This document shows, in pieces, positions 1 through 8,110 of a DNA stretch of 8,250 bases (positions are counted from its first letter, which is position 1; the number at the start of each line of letters is the position of its first letter). The notes under the pieces were generated by a model. It did no database searches. It had not been told where the DNA came from and worked only from the letters and a program-made list of their open reading frames with translations. The DNA lies in the NCBI GenBank assembly GCA_031295725.1, contig JAUMNV010000132.1, forward strand, positions 1 to 8,250. The letters run 5' to 3'. The position numbers and the translations under genes are program-made. Source of the DNA: Collinsella sp. GTDB taxonomy: Bacteria; Actinomycetota; Coriobacteriia; Coriobacteriales; Coriobacteriaceae.

Positions 1-41
1 TGGCAGTCAAGAGGTCAGGGGTTCGATCCCCCTCGTCTCCA
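1..41 (+). tRNA. tRNA-Ala (anticodon GGC), 3' part only
   Basis: This is the 3' half of a tRNA cut by the left edge of the window. The T arm is clear: stem AGGGG at 17-21, loop TTCGATC at 22-28, and stem CCCCT at 29-33. The 3' acceptor strand CGTCTCC lies at 34-40, with discriminator A at 41. Counting back through a five-base variable loop (12-16) and the 3' anticodon stem TCAAG (7-11) puts U33 at position 1 and the anticodon GGC at 2-4, which reads alanine codons. The acceptor strand has U at position 70, compatible with the G3:U70 pair that marks tRNA-Ala, but the 5' strand is not in the window to confirm it. The bases after the discriminator are CCC, so the CCA end is not encoded. The tRNA identity is solid; the Ala call is an inference from the anticodon register. 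Confidence 0.8.
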
Positions 42-56
42 CCCGAGCATTGAATG

Positions 57-85
57 AGGCTCCAACGCAAGTTGGGGCCTTTTTT
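57..85 (+). terminator. Rho-independent terminator after the tRNA
   Basis: A 10-bp stem pairs AGGCTCCAAC (57-66) with GTTGGGGCCT (71-80), including one G-T pair, around a GCAA tetraloop (67-70). A run of T at 80-85 follows directly. This is a textbook intrinsic terminator 16 bases after the tRNA. It should end tRNA transcription before the ABC-F gene, so that gene should have its own promoter in the short stretch up to 116 or rely on read-through. Confidence 0.92.
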
Positions 86-116
86 CATATAGGCACACAA
101 GGTCAAAGGCGGCACC

Positions 117-2133
<2,017 letters not shown>

Positions 2134-2147
<14 letters not shown>

Positions 2148-2430
2148 GGCCGCTGCCGTGGCGATGAGCATCATCGCCATCACTTGTCGCATCTGCGGCA
2201 TCTTTATGAGCGCGATGACCGTGCTTCTGTGCTTTAGCGGCCTCACCGCCAAGCTGCAGATCGTGGGCTTTGTCGTTGAGCTTTCGCGCGCGCTGCCGAG
2301 CGCCATCGCCGGCTACGGAGTCATCACCTCACCGTTTGGCGGCGTGTTCCGCTTAGATTACGCCATCGTCGTTGTGATCCTGTTTGTAATTGACTACCTG
2401 CTCACGCGCGCCTCGCGCCGCATCCGCTAG
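2134..2430 (+). CDS. Small hypothetical membrane protein (98 aa, GTG start)
   Basis: I do not recognise the family. With a GTG start at 2134, supported by GAGGAG seven bases upstream, the protein has 98 residues. The frame stays open upstream to an ATG at 2014, but that would place 40 more codons over the ABC-F coiled coil with no sign of selection, so the GTG start is preferred. A second GTG at 2158 and an ATG at 2164 are later alternatives. The N-terminus is basic (NSRK), followed by a long hydrophobic segment at about 7-36 that contains Arg19 and several cysteines. A hydrophobic or amphipathic stretch follows at about 41-50. The second clear membrane helix spans about 75-91 and is followed by a basic tail (TRASRRIR). 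A two-helix inner-membrane protein with both ends cytoplasmic fits the charges. It overlaps the ABC-F gene by 14 bases and ends nine bases before an M50 protease gene, so the three are probably co-transcribed. The function is unknown. Confidence 0.72.
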
Positions 2431-2439
2431 GGGAGCGCC

Positions 2440-3123
2440 ATGTCCAGCAGCTACTTCATGAACCTGCTCGCCAGCGCGGTCGCCGTCATCCTGGGCATCG
2501 TTATCCACGAGAGCGCGCACGCCGCCGCAGCCTGGGCTCTCGGCGACAAGACAGCCCGATCACGCGGTCGTGTCTCGCTCAACCCGCTCAACCATATCGA
2601 CCCGTTTGGCACCATCATCCTGCCGCTGCTCATGCTTGCCGCCGGCGGCCCGGTGTTCGCCTTTGCCAAGCCCGTGCCCGTCTACCTCAACAACCTCAAG
2701 CACCCCAAGCGCGACGAGGTCCTGGTGAGCGCAGCCGGCCCCGCATCGAATATCGCGCTCGCGTGTCTTGCCGCGGTCCTCATGCGCCTGGCCTATGGCA
2801 GCCTCTACACCAGCATGTCCTTTGCCCTGGCGTCACAAATCATGAACTTCGGCGCCACGTTTATCGTGGTCAACTTGTCGCTCGCGTTCTTTAACCTCAT
2901 CCCGATTCCGCCGCTTGATGGCTCGTCGATCATCGTGCCCTTCCTCAAGGGCAAAGCGCTCAACAACTATTACCGCCTGCAGCAATACGCTATGCCCATA
3001 CTCATCCTGGTTCTATACCTGCTGCCTATGTGGACCGGCATCGATGTAATCGGCCGCTATTTCGACGTTACCGTGTATCCGCTTGCTGAGCAGCTGCTCA
3101 ACTTCGCAATCGCCGGCATCTAA
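2440..3123 (+). CDS. Site-2-protease-type intramembrane metalloprotease (peptidase M50)
   Basis: This is an integral membrane zinc protease of 227 residues. The zinc-binding HEXXH motif is HESAH at 23-27, inside the first membrane helix. The third-ligand motif is the late N-x-x-P-x-x-x-L-D-G signature (Asn152 to Gly161, with Asp160 as the expected zinc ligand). Between them are the family-typical stretch with SLNPLNHIDPFGT (46-58) and the FAKPVPV segment (75-81). Further hydrophobic helices lie at about 57-70, 97-115, 128-150 and 183-198. There is no PDZ or CBS domain, so this is the compact YwhC/Rv-like class rather than RseP or SpoIVFB. Such proteases cut membrane-embedded substrates; the substrate here cannot be told from sequence. 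The start follows AGGGGAG at 2429-2435, with short four-base spacing. An M50 gene just before scpA is a familiar arrangement in Clostridia and relatives. Confidence 0.93.
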   Translation: MSSSYFMNLLASAVAVILGIVIHESAHAAAAWALGDKTARSRGRVSLNPLNHIDPFGTIILPLLMLAAGGPVFAFAKPVPVYLNNLKHPKRDEVLVSAAGPASNIALACLAAVLMRLAYGSLYTSMSFALASQIMNFGATFIVVNLSLAFFNLIPIPPLDGSSIIVPFLKGKALNNYYRLQQYAMPILILVLYLLPMWTGIDVIGRYFDVTVYPLAEQLLNFAIAGI

Positions 3124-3207
3124 GGTAAACTTACAGGTCGACCCTGCAAAGCGGTCGTAACATGCACCCAAACCGCGCCGCGAAGGCGCCGTCAAAGGAG
3201 GTCGAAT
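3124..3207 (+). other. 84-base intergenic gap before scpA
   Basis: There is no terminator here: no stem is followed by a T run. The only structure I see is a perfect eight-base palindrome GGTCGACC (3136-3143) and a weak GCGCC/GGCGC stem at about 3175-3189. No pair of hexamers with proper spacing makes a convincing promoter. With no terminator, read-through from the protease gene into scpA is plausible, but a separate scpA promoter is not excluded. Confidence 0.4.
3194..3201 (+). promoter_or_regulatory. Strong Shine-Dalgarno site (AAAGGAGG) of scpA
   Basis: AAAGGAGG is a near-full match to the anti-Shine-Dalgarno end of 16S rRNA and lies six bases before the scpA ATG. It confirms the 3208 start and predicts efficient translation. 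Confidence 0.85.
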
Positions 3208-4020
3208 ATGTCGTATCGTGTGTCGACGCAGGTCTACAGCGGACCGTTCGACCTGCTGCTGCAGCTGGTAACCCGCCAAAAAGTAGATATCGGCGCCATC
3301 TCTATCAGCGAGGTGGCCGAGCAGTACCTTGCCGAGGCCGAGCGCATCGAGGCGCTGGACCTGGACGTGGCGAGCGACTTTTTGCTAGTCGCGGCAACCC
3401 TTTTGGACATCAAGGCTGCCTCTCTGGTGCCGCAGGAGGCCCCGCGCAAAGCCGATGACGACGATGACGAGTTCGACGAAGACCTCGAGGAGCTCAGCAC
3501 GCTCGACGGTGACGCCTTGCGCGAGGTCCTGATCCAGCGCCTGATTGCCTACAAGCAGTTTAAAGGCGCGGCGGCAGCCCTTGGTGCTCGCATGCAGGCC
3601 GAGAGCCGCATGCACCCGCGTGTGGCCGGCCCCGATCCCGAGTTCTTGGGCCTCATGCCCGACTACCTGGCCGGCATCACGCTGCGCGGCCTGGCCGTCA
3701 TCTGTGCCGACCTGGACGGCAAGCGCCAGACCTTCCTGCTGGAGGCCGAGCATGTGGCGCCGCATCGCGTACCGCTCGACCTGACCGTGGCCTCAGTCGA
3801 CCGCTTTACCATGTCACACCAAACCTGCACCTTCCGCGAGCTGCTGGACGGCGACGCCACCACCGAGCAGCTCGTCGTCACCTTCTTGGCCATGCTCGAA
3901 CTCGCCAAGCGCGGCTCGCTCACGCTGAGCCAGGACGAGATCTTTGGAACCATCTGCATTAACCGAGTCGAGGGCGCCGAGGCATACGTGCCCGGTGAGG
4001 GCCCCGGGCTCACCGAATAG
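3208..4020 (+). CDS. scpA: Segregation and condensation protein A (SMC kleisin)
   Basis: ScpA is the kleisin subunit of the SMC-ScpAB condensin, which bridges the SMC heads and helps organise and separate the chromosome. At 270 residues the length is normal for the family. The N-terminal kleisin domain shows the hallmark YSGPFDLLLQLV (10-21), followed by a helix that pairs with the SMC neck, and then TLLDIKAASLVP (64-75), matching the family's LLxIKSxxLLP motif. A very acidic linker (83-96, a run of Asp and Glu) separates it from the central region, where ScpB binds in known homologues. The C-terminal winged helix that contacts the SMC head is at about 220-255, with FLAMLELAKRGSLTLSQ near 226-242. 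scpB follows 11 bases downstream, the usual pairing. Recognition is secure; partner roles come from knowledge of the family. Confidence 0.96.
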   Translation: MSYRVSTQVYSGPFDLLLQLVTRQKVDIGAISISEVAEQYLAEAERIEALDLDVASDFLLVAATLLDIKAASLVPQEAPRKADDDDDEFDEDLEELSTLDGDALREVLIQRLIAYKQFKGAAAALGARMQAESRMHPRVAGPDPEFLGLMPDYLAGITLRGLAVICADLDGKRQTFLLEAEHVAPHRVPLDLTVASVDRFTMSHQTCTFRELLDGDATTEQLVVTFLAMLELAKRGSLTLSQDEIFGTICINRVEGAEAYVPGEGPGLTE

Positions 4021-4031
4021 GAGCCGCAACC

Positions 4032-4760
4032 ATGTCGAACCTTTCCACGCTGGAGGCAAACAGCCTCAAAGGCGCCCTCGAGGCGTTACTGCTGGTGTCG
4101 AGCGACCCCGTGAGCGCGTCTGCGCTGGCAAGCGCGCTCGACATCGCCCCCGGCGAGTGCGCGTCGCTTTTGGCCGAGCTCAAGGTTGAGTACGAGGAGG
4201 CCAACCGCGGCTTTCAGCTGCGCGAGGTCGCCGGCGGCTGGCGTCTGTTTACACACCCCGCCTACCACGATGTGGTCGAGGCCTATGTGCTGAGCTGGGA
4301 CACGCAAAAGCTGTCGCAGGCGGCTCTCGAGACCCTGGCCGTCATCGCCTACCACCAGCCCGTCACGCGTGAGGTTGTTAAGGGCATCCGCGGCGTCAAC
4401 TCCGACGGCGTCATCGCGTCGCTCGTGGACAAGGGTCTGGTGCGCGAGCTCGGCCGCGACCCCGAGCGCGGTCAGGCAATCATCTACGGCACGACCAACG
4501 CCTTTTTGGAAAAGTTCGGCCTGCGCTCCACCCGCGACCTGCCCGATCTGGAGCAGTTTGCCCCCGACGAGCAGTCGCGACAGTTTATCCGCGAGCGTCT
4601 GAGCGGCCGCAGCATTCAGTCCACGCTCGAGGAGCAGGCCGAGGACCTGGACGAAGAGCGCGAACTGATCGATATCGATGTTGAAGATGTTGAGGCAGTC
4701 GAGGACGAGGATACCCTGGTTGTCGACGATACCTCGGAGGACATGCATGACGAGGACTAA
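4032..4760 (+). CDS. scpB: Segregation and condensation protein B
   Basis: ScpB is the kleisin-associated subunit that dimerises and wraps the central part of ScpA in the SMC complex. The protein has two winged-helix domains. The first (about 11-88) begins with LKGALEALLLVSSDPVSASAL. The second (about 92-165) carries the family's best-conserved block: ALETLAVIAYHQPVTR (98-113), IRGVNSDGVI (119-128), then GLVRELGR (135-142) and YGTTNAFLEKFGL (152-164). After about residue 195 comes a long, very acidic tail rich in Asp and Glu, probably disordered. At 242 residues this tail makes it longer than compact ScpB proteins of about 190-200 residues. The ATG is preceded by TAGGAG at 4018-4023, which overlaps the scpA stop codon. 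The 3' end overlaps the next gene by 14 bases, and the acidic tail also carries that gene's ribosome-binding site. Confidence 0.96.
   Translation: MSNLSTLEANSLKGALEALLLVSSDPVSASALASALDIAPGECASLLAELKVEYEEANRGFQLREVAGGWRLFTHPAYHDVVEAYVLSWDTQKLSQAALETLAVIAYHQPVTREVVKGIRGVNSDGVIASLVDKGLVRELGRDPERGQAIIYGTTNAFLEKFGLRSTRDLPDLEQFAPDEQSRQFIRERLSGRSIQSTLEEQAEDLDEERELIDIDVEDVEAVEDEDTLVVDDTSEDMHDED
4736..4740 (+). promoter_or_regulatory. Shine-Dalgarno site (GGAGG) of the pseudouridine synthase gene, inside scpB
   Basis: GGAGG ends six bases before the ATG at 4747. It lies in codons of the scpB acidic tail. It decides the start between 4747 and two in-frame alternatives (4678 and 4843), neither of which has a comparable site. 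Confidence 0.75.
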
Positions 4761-5721
4761 CGAAGCAGGGGAGACGCGCGCCGCAAGCGCCACGGACGCC
4801 GCAGCGCCCGCAGCCGGCGCCCAGCCCGTCTACCCGCACACCATGCGTCTTCAGCGCTTTTTGGCGCGCGCGGGCGTGGCGAGCCGCCGCGGCTCGGAGG
4901 ACCTGATGACCGCCGGTCGCGTGACCGTCAACGGCCAGGTCGCGACCGAACTGGGCACCAAGGTCGATGTCGACCGCGACCATATCGAGGTCGACGGCAT
5001 GCCCGTCAAGCTCAACCAGGGCGCCGTGTACCTGATGCTCTACAAACCGACCGGCTACCTCACCACCATGAGCGATCCGCAGGAGCGCCCTTGTGTGGCC
5101 GACCTGGTGCCGCGCGACCGCTTTCCGGGGCTCTTCCCGGTGGGTCGCCTGGACCGCGACACCACGGGCCTTCTGCTCTTTACCACCGACGGCGACCTTT
5201 CGCAGGATCTGCTGCACCCCAGCAAGCACGTCTACAAGACCTATCAGGCACTGGTAGACGGCCGCCTGACCGATCGCGACTTGGAACCGCTGCGTCGCGG
5301 CATCGAGCTCGACGACGGCCTCTGCCAGCCGGCAATCTGCCGAGTCATCACCGCACGCGAGGCCGAGGCCGTAGCTCCCCAGGGCGTCAAGCCCGGCACC
5401 ACCGCCGTGGAGGTCATCATCCGCGAGGGCCGCAAGAACCAGGTCAAGCGCATGCTGAGCAAGATTCACCATCCGGTAATCCGTCTGCATCGCTGCAACT
5501 TTGCCGGCCTGGAGCTCGAGGGCGTGGCCAAGGGCTCGTGGCGCGAGCTCACCGACCGCGAGGTGCAGATCCTCAAGGCCGGCGGCATCCCGCCCAAGCA
5601 GGCGAGCGCCAAGTGCAACGGCGGCAAGCCCCAAGACACGCCCGCCAGCCGCACGCGTCACCACGGCAGCCACGGCTCCGCACCCAAGCGCAACACCTAC
5701 CGCGAGCGCTACACGGGCTAG
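4747..5721 (+). CDS. rluB: RsuA/RluB/RluF-family rRNA pseudouridine synthase
   Basis: The enzyme converts specific uridines of rRNA to pseudouridine. From the 4747 ATG it has 324 residues. After a disordered Ala-rich leader (1-32) comes an S4 RNA-binding domain (about 33-85, beginning MRLQRFLARAGVASRR and including GRVTVNGQV). The catalytic domain follows with YKPTGYLTT (99-107), the active-site motif GRLDRDTTGLLLFTTDGD (133-150; Asp136 should be the catalytic residue) and the family's EGRKNQVKRML (227-237). A basic low-complexity tail (about 284-324) probably aids RNA binding. The 4747 start is chosen for its GGAGG site. ATG 4843 matches the usual beginning of the S4 domain but has no ribosome-binding site. 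The gene overlaps scpB by 14 bases, and scpB-rluB adjacency is common in Gram-positives. RluB (23S rRNA) is likelier than RsuA (16S), but motifs do not settle the target site. Confidence 0.92.
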   Translation: MTRTNEAGETRAASATDAAAPAAGAQPVYPHTMRLQRFLARAGVASRRGSEDLMTAGRVTVNGQVATELGTKVDVDRDHIEVDGMPVKLNQGAVYLMLYKPTGYLTTMSDPQERPCVADLVPRDRFPGLFPVGRLDRDTTGLLLFTTDGDLSQDLLHPSKHVYKTYQALVDGRLTDRDLEPLRRGIELDDGLCQPAICRVITAREAEAVAPQGVKPGTTAVEVIIREGRKNQVKRMLSKIHHPVIRLHRCNFAGLELEGVAKGSWRELTDREVQILKAGGIPPKQASAKCNGGKPQDTPASRTRHHGSHGSAPKRNTYRERYTG

Positions 5722-5787
5722 GCAACCCGCCGCGCCCTAACGCCCGCGAACCATACCAGCACGTCAATCATCGAAAGGAAGCATTGC
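5722..5787 (+). other. 66-base intergenic gap before cmk
   Basis: I see no terminator hairpin and no convincing promoter hexamers in this gap. The only clear signal is AAAGGAA at 5774-5780, eight bases before the cmk ATG, which serves as its ribosome-binding site. Co-transcription with the upstream genes is therefore the simpler reading. Confidence 0.4.
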
Positions 5788-6474
5788 ATGATCGTCGCCA
5801 TCGACGGCCCCGCCGGTTCCGGCAAGTCCACCATCGCCAAGGAGATCGCCCGCCAGCTGGGCTTTAACAAGCTCGACACGGGCGCCATGTATCGCGCCGT
5901 CACCTTCGCCGCGCTCGACCGCGGCATCGACCTGGATGACGAAGCGGCCATCGACGCCCTCGCCGAGCAGATCGAGATCCGCTTTACCAACGGCACCGGC
6001 GAGGACACGCGCCTGACCGTTGACGGCCAGGACGCTTCGGTCGCCATCCGCACCCCGCAGGTTGACGCCAACGTGTCCAAGGTCTCGGCCTATCCGGGCG
6101 TGCGCGCCGCCATGCTCATCCATCAGCGCCGTGCCGCCGAGGACCGCGATATCGTAGCCGAGGGTCGCGACATCGGAACCGTCGTGTTCCCTAACGCGCA
6201 GGTCAAGATCTTCCTGACAGCCGACCCGCGCGAGCGCGCCCGCCGCCGCGTGCTTCAGCGCCACCAAAACGATGCCCAGCCGCTCACGTCCGAGCAGCTC
6301 GAGGCCGAGGTCGACGAGACCCTCGACGCCCTTAAGCAGCGCGACAAGCTCGACAGCAGCCGCGAGGTCGCCCCGCTCGTGCCCGCCGAGGACGCCGTGC
6401 ACGTCGACTCCACCGCCCACACCATCGACGAGGTCGTCTCGATAATCGAGGACCTCATTAACCAAAGGAGGTAG
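5788..6474 (+). CDS. cmk: Cytidylate kinase (CMP/dCMP kinase)
   Basis: This cytoplasmic enzyme phosphorylates CMP and dCMP with ATP to give CDP and dCDP, in pyrimidine nucleotide supply and salvage. At 228 residues it has the normal length of the bacterial monomeric type. The P-loop GPAGSGKS is at 7-14. DTGAMYRA at 30-37 is the substrate-side motif characteristic of CMP kinases. The block EGRDIGTVVFPNA (125-137) binds the nucleobase and phosphate, and IFLTADPRERARRR (141-154) carries the arginine-rich lid. QRDKLDSSR (184-192) matches the C-terminal R-D-x-x-D-x-x-R motif that contacts CMP. No key residue is missing. The ATG has AAAGGAA eight bases upstream. The gene is followed after three bases by plsC, whose ribosome-binding site lies in the last cmk codons. 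The cmk-plsC-ispH order is widely seen in Clostridia and Coriobacteriia. Confidence 0.97.
   Translation: MIVAIDGPAGSGKSTIAKEIARQLGFNKLDTGAMYRAVTFAALDRGIDLDDEAAIDALAEQIEIRFTNGTGEDTRLTVDGQDASVAIRTPQVDANVSKVSAYPGVRAAMLIHQRRAAEDRDIVAEGRDIGTVVFPNAQVKIFLTADPRERARRRVLQRHQNDAQPLTSEQLEAEVDETLDALKQRDKLDSSREVAPLVPAEDAVHVDSTAHTIDEVVSIIEDLINQRR
6464..6471 (+). promoter_or_regulatory. Shine-Dalgarno site (AAAGGAGG) of plsC, at the cmk 3' end
   Basis: AAAGGAGG forms the final sense codons of cmk and abuts its TAG stop (6472-6474). It lies six bases before the plsC ATG at 6478. This arrangement predicts that ribosomes finishing cmk help start plsC. Confidence 0.85.
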
Positions 6475-6477
6475 CCC

Positions 6478-7206
6478 ATGCGCCTGTTTAAGCAGACGCC
6501 AGAGGACTATTACAACGCCCCCTACGCCGAGTTCCCGGCGATCATCCGCGGCACCGTCGTCGTAGTCATGGCCATCCTTTGGGCCTTCTCCAAGCTCATG
6601 TGGCGCTGGAAGGTCGAGGACGCCGATCTGCTGTTTGAGCGCCAGGAAGGCCGCGGAAGCGTGGTCATCTGCAACCACACCTCGATGGCCGAGCTCTTGG
6701 CCGTGGAGACGGCGCTGTTCTTTGGGGGGCGCCGCATTCGTCCCATCTTTAAGTCCGAGTTCGGCAAGAGCAAGATTGTGCGCTGGGCCTTTAGCCGCGT
6801 AGGCGGCATCCCCGTGGAGCGTGGTACTGCCGATATGAAGTGCCTGCGCGCCGCCCAGCATGCGCTGCAGCGCGGCGAGGACGTTCTGATCTTCCCCGAG
6901 GGCACGCGCATCCGCTCACGCGAGATCAAGCCCGAGGTCCACGGCGGTTTTGCGCTCATCGCTCAGATGGGCAAGGCGCCCGTTAACCCGCTCGCCATCT
7001 GCGGCTGGTCCGACATCACGCCCTCGGACAAAAAGATCATGCGTCCCAAGAAGTGCTGGATCCGCGCCGGCAAGGCCGTCTCGCTTTCCGACGCACCGGC
7101 CGGGCTTAAGCGCACGGAGCGCCTGGAATGGTTTGAGTCCGAGGCCATGAACCGCGTCTACGCTATGCGAGACGAGCTGTGCGCCGAGCATCCGGGCAGG
7201 TTCTAG
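6478..7206 (+). CDS. plsC: 1-acyl-sn-glycerol-3-phosphate acyltransferase (PlsC family)
   Basis: PlsC-family enzymes transfer an acyl chain to lysophosphatidic acid, giving phosphatidic acid at the cytoplasmic membrane face, an early step of phospholipid synthesis. This 242-residue protein has an N-terminal hydrophobic helix at about 21-42. Motif I is NHTSMAE (66-72), where the usual catalytic H-x4-D reads His67-x4-Glu72, an Asp-to-Glu change. Motif II is represented by the FKSEFGKSKIVRWAFSRVGGIPVERG region (91-116), with Arg115 in the usual place. Motif III, FPEGTR, is intact at 139-144. Motif IV, with the Pro of APVNPLAI (167-174), is also present. The overall fold assignment is therefore safe. 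Whether the Glu still works, or the enzyme has another acceptor, cannot be told here. The gene sits between cmk and ispH with gaps of three and two bases, so it is almost certainly co-expressed with them. The start is well supported by AAAGGAGG. Confidence 0.9.
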   Translation: MRLFKQTPEDYYNAPYAEFPAIIRGTVVVVMAILWAFSKLMWRWKVEDADLLFERQEGRGSVVICNHTSMAELLAVETALFFGGRRIRPIFKSEFGKSKIVRWAFSRVGGIPVERGTADMKCLRAAQHALQRGEDVLIFPEGTRIRSREIKPEVHGGFALIAQMGKAPVNPLAICGWSDITPSDKKIMRPKKCWIRAGKAVSLSDAPAGLKRTERLEWFESEAMNRVYAMRDELCAEHPGRF

Positions 7207-7208
7207 CC

Positions 7209-8108
7209 ATGAGCGAGAACGTTACGAACACTGCCGCGACCGCGTCCGACCAGGCAACAGCGCCTACCATCGAGATCGCCGCCCACGCCGGTACTTGCTA
7301 CGGCGTACAGCGTGCGCTCGATATGGCGCTAGCCGCCGCGCCGCAGGCAGGGGAGTGCACTCAGGTTCATACCTTGGGTCCGCTCATCCATAACCCCATC
7401 GTGGTGCGCGAGCTTGCTGAGGCAGGCGTTGGCCTGGCCGAGAACCTGGACGACGCCGCATCGGGCACCGTAATCATTCGCGCGCACGGAGTGGTGCCGC
7501 AGGTGATCGATGCCGCTCGCGAGCGTGGCCTTAACGTCGTCGACGCCACCTGCCCTTACGTGAAGAAGGTCCATATGGCAGCCGAGCGCCTGGTGCGCGA
7601 GGGCTACCGCGTGGTGGTCGTAGGCGAGCCAGGTCACCCTGAGGTGGAGGGCATCCTGGGCCACGCCGGCACTGATGCGCTGGTCGTGAGCTGTGCCGCC
7701 GACGCCAACGCCTTGTCGTTCAAGGGCAAGGTAGGCCTCGTCGTGCAGACCACCCAGACCGCGCAGAACCTCGCCGAGGTCGTGGCAGCTATCACCCCGC
7801 GCGTGCAGGAGCTGCGTGTGATCAACACCATCTGCGCCGCCACGAGTGAGCGTCAACAGGCAGCAGCCACACTTGCCAACCGCTGCGACTGCATGGTCGT
7901 CGTGGGCGGCAAGAACTCGGGCAACACCCGCCGCCTGGCGCAGATTTGCGCAGACGCCTGTGAGCGCACGCATCACATCGAGGAAGCTTCAGAGCTTGAG
8001 ACCGCTTGGTTTACCGACGCTCACCACATCGGCATCACCGCCGGAGCCTCCACCCCGCAAGAACACATCGAGCGCGCCGTCGAGCGCATCAAGGAGCTTT
8101 GCCGCTAA
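7209..8108 (+). CDS. ispH: 4-hydroxy-3-methylbut-2-enyl diphosphate reductase
   Basis: IspH (LytB) is the last enzyme of the MEP isoprenoid pathway. It reduces HMBPP to IPP and DMAPP with an Fe-S cluster. From the ATG at 7209 the protein has 299 residues. The three cluster cysteines are Cys30 (AGTCYGVQRAL), Cys115 (DATCPYVKKVH) and Cys209 (NTICAATSERQ). Substrate-binding residues are also in place: HTLGPLIHNP (54-63) with His61, RAHGV (91-95), GHPEVEG (142-148) with His143 and Glu145, TTQ (181-183), and the SGNT diphosphate loop (237-240). The first 20 or so residues are a low-complexity Thr/Ala leader before the conserved IEIAAHAG strand. A GTG at 7179 in frame would lengthen it by ten residues, but it lies inside plsC and has no better ribosome-binding site. 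The site for 7209 is weak (GCAGG at 7195-7199). Unlike many Clostridia, there is no fused S1 domain. Confidence 0.96.
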   Translation: MSENVTNTAATASDQATAPTIEIAAHAGTCYGVQRALDMALAAAPQAGECTQVHTLGPLIHNPIVVRELAEAGVGLAENLDDAASGTVIIRAHGVVPQVIDAARERGLNVVDATCPYVKKVHMAAERLVREGYRVVVVGEPGHPEVEGILGHAGTDALVVSCAADANALSFKGKVGLVVQTTQTAQNLAEVVAAITPRVQELRVINTICAATSERQQAAATLANRCDCMVVVGGKNSGNTRRLAQICADACERTHHIEEASELETAWFTDAHHIGITAGASTPQEHIERAVERIKELCR

Positions 8109-8110
8109 TC

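Noticed and set aside
86..92. CATATAG as a -10 promoter element for the ABC-F gene
   Set aside because: No -35-like hexamer lies 16-18 bases upstream; that position falls in the terminator stem-loop. I do not annotate it as a promoter and mention it only as a question.
3136..3143. GGTCGACC palindrome as a possible operator
   Set aside because: Eight-base palindromes occur by chance in GC-rich DNA, there is no second copy nearby, and no regulator gene is present to suggest a binding site.
3162..3458. 98-codon + strand frame starting before scpA
   Set aside because: It overlaps the scpA N-terminus in another frame. The strong Shine-Dalgarno at 3194-3201 serves scpA, and the product looks like shifted-frame noise.
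3451..3495. Repetitive GAC/GAT stretch as a DNA repeat
   Set aside because: It is the coding sequence for the acidic linker of ScpA, in frame and with mixed codons, and not an independent tandem repeat.
4585..5673. 362-codon open frame on the minus strand opposite rluB
   Set aside because: It is a shadow of the S4 and pseudouridine synthase domains on the other strand, with no recognisable motifs and biased composition.
5091..5867. 258-codon + strand frame overlapping rluB and the start of cmk
   Set aside because: The product is Arg/Pro/Gly/His-rich, a frame-shifted reading of GC-rich codons, and it overlaps two real genes.
5764..6861. 365-codon open frame on the minus strand across cmk and plsC
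   Set aside because: It is antisense to two well-supported genes, has the same biased shadow composition, and shows no family motif.
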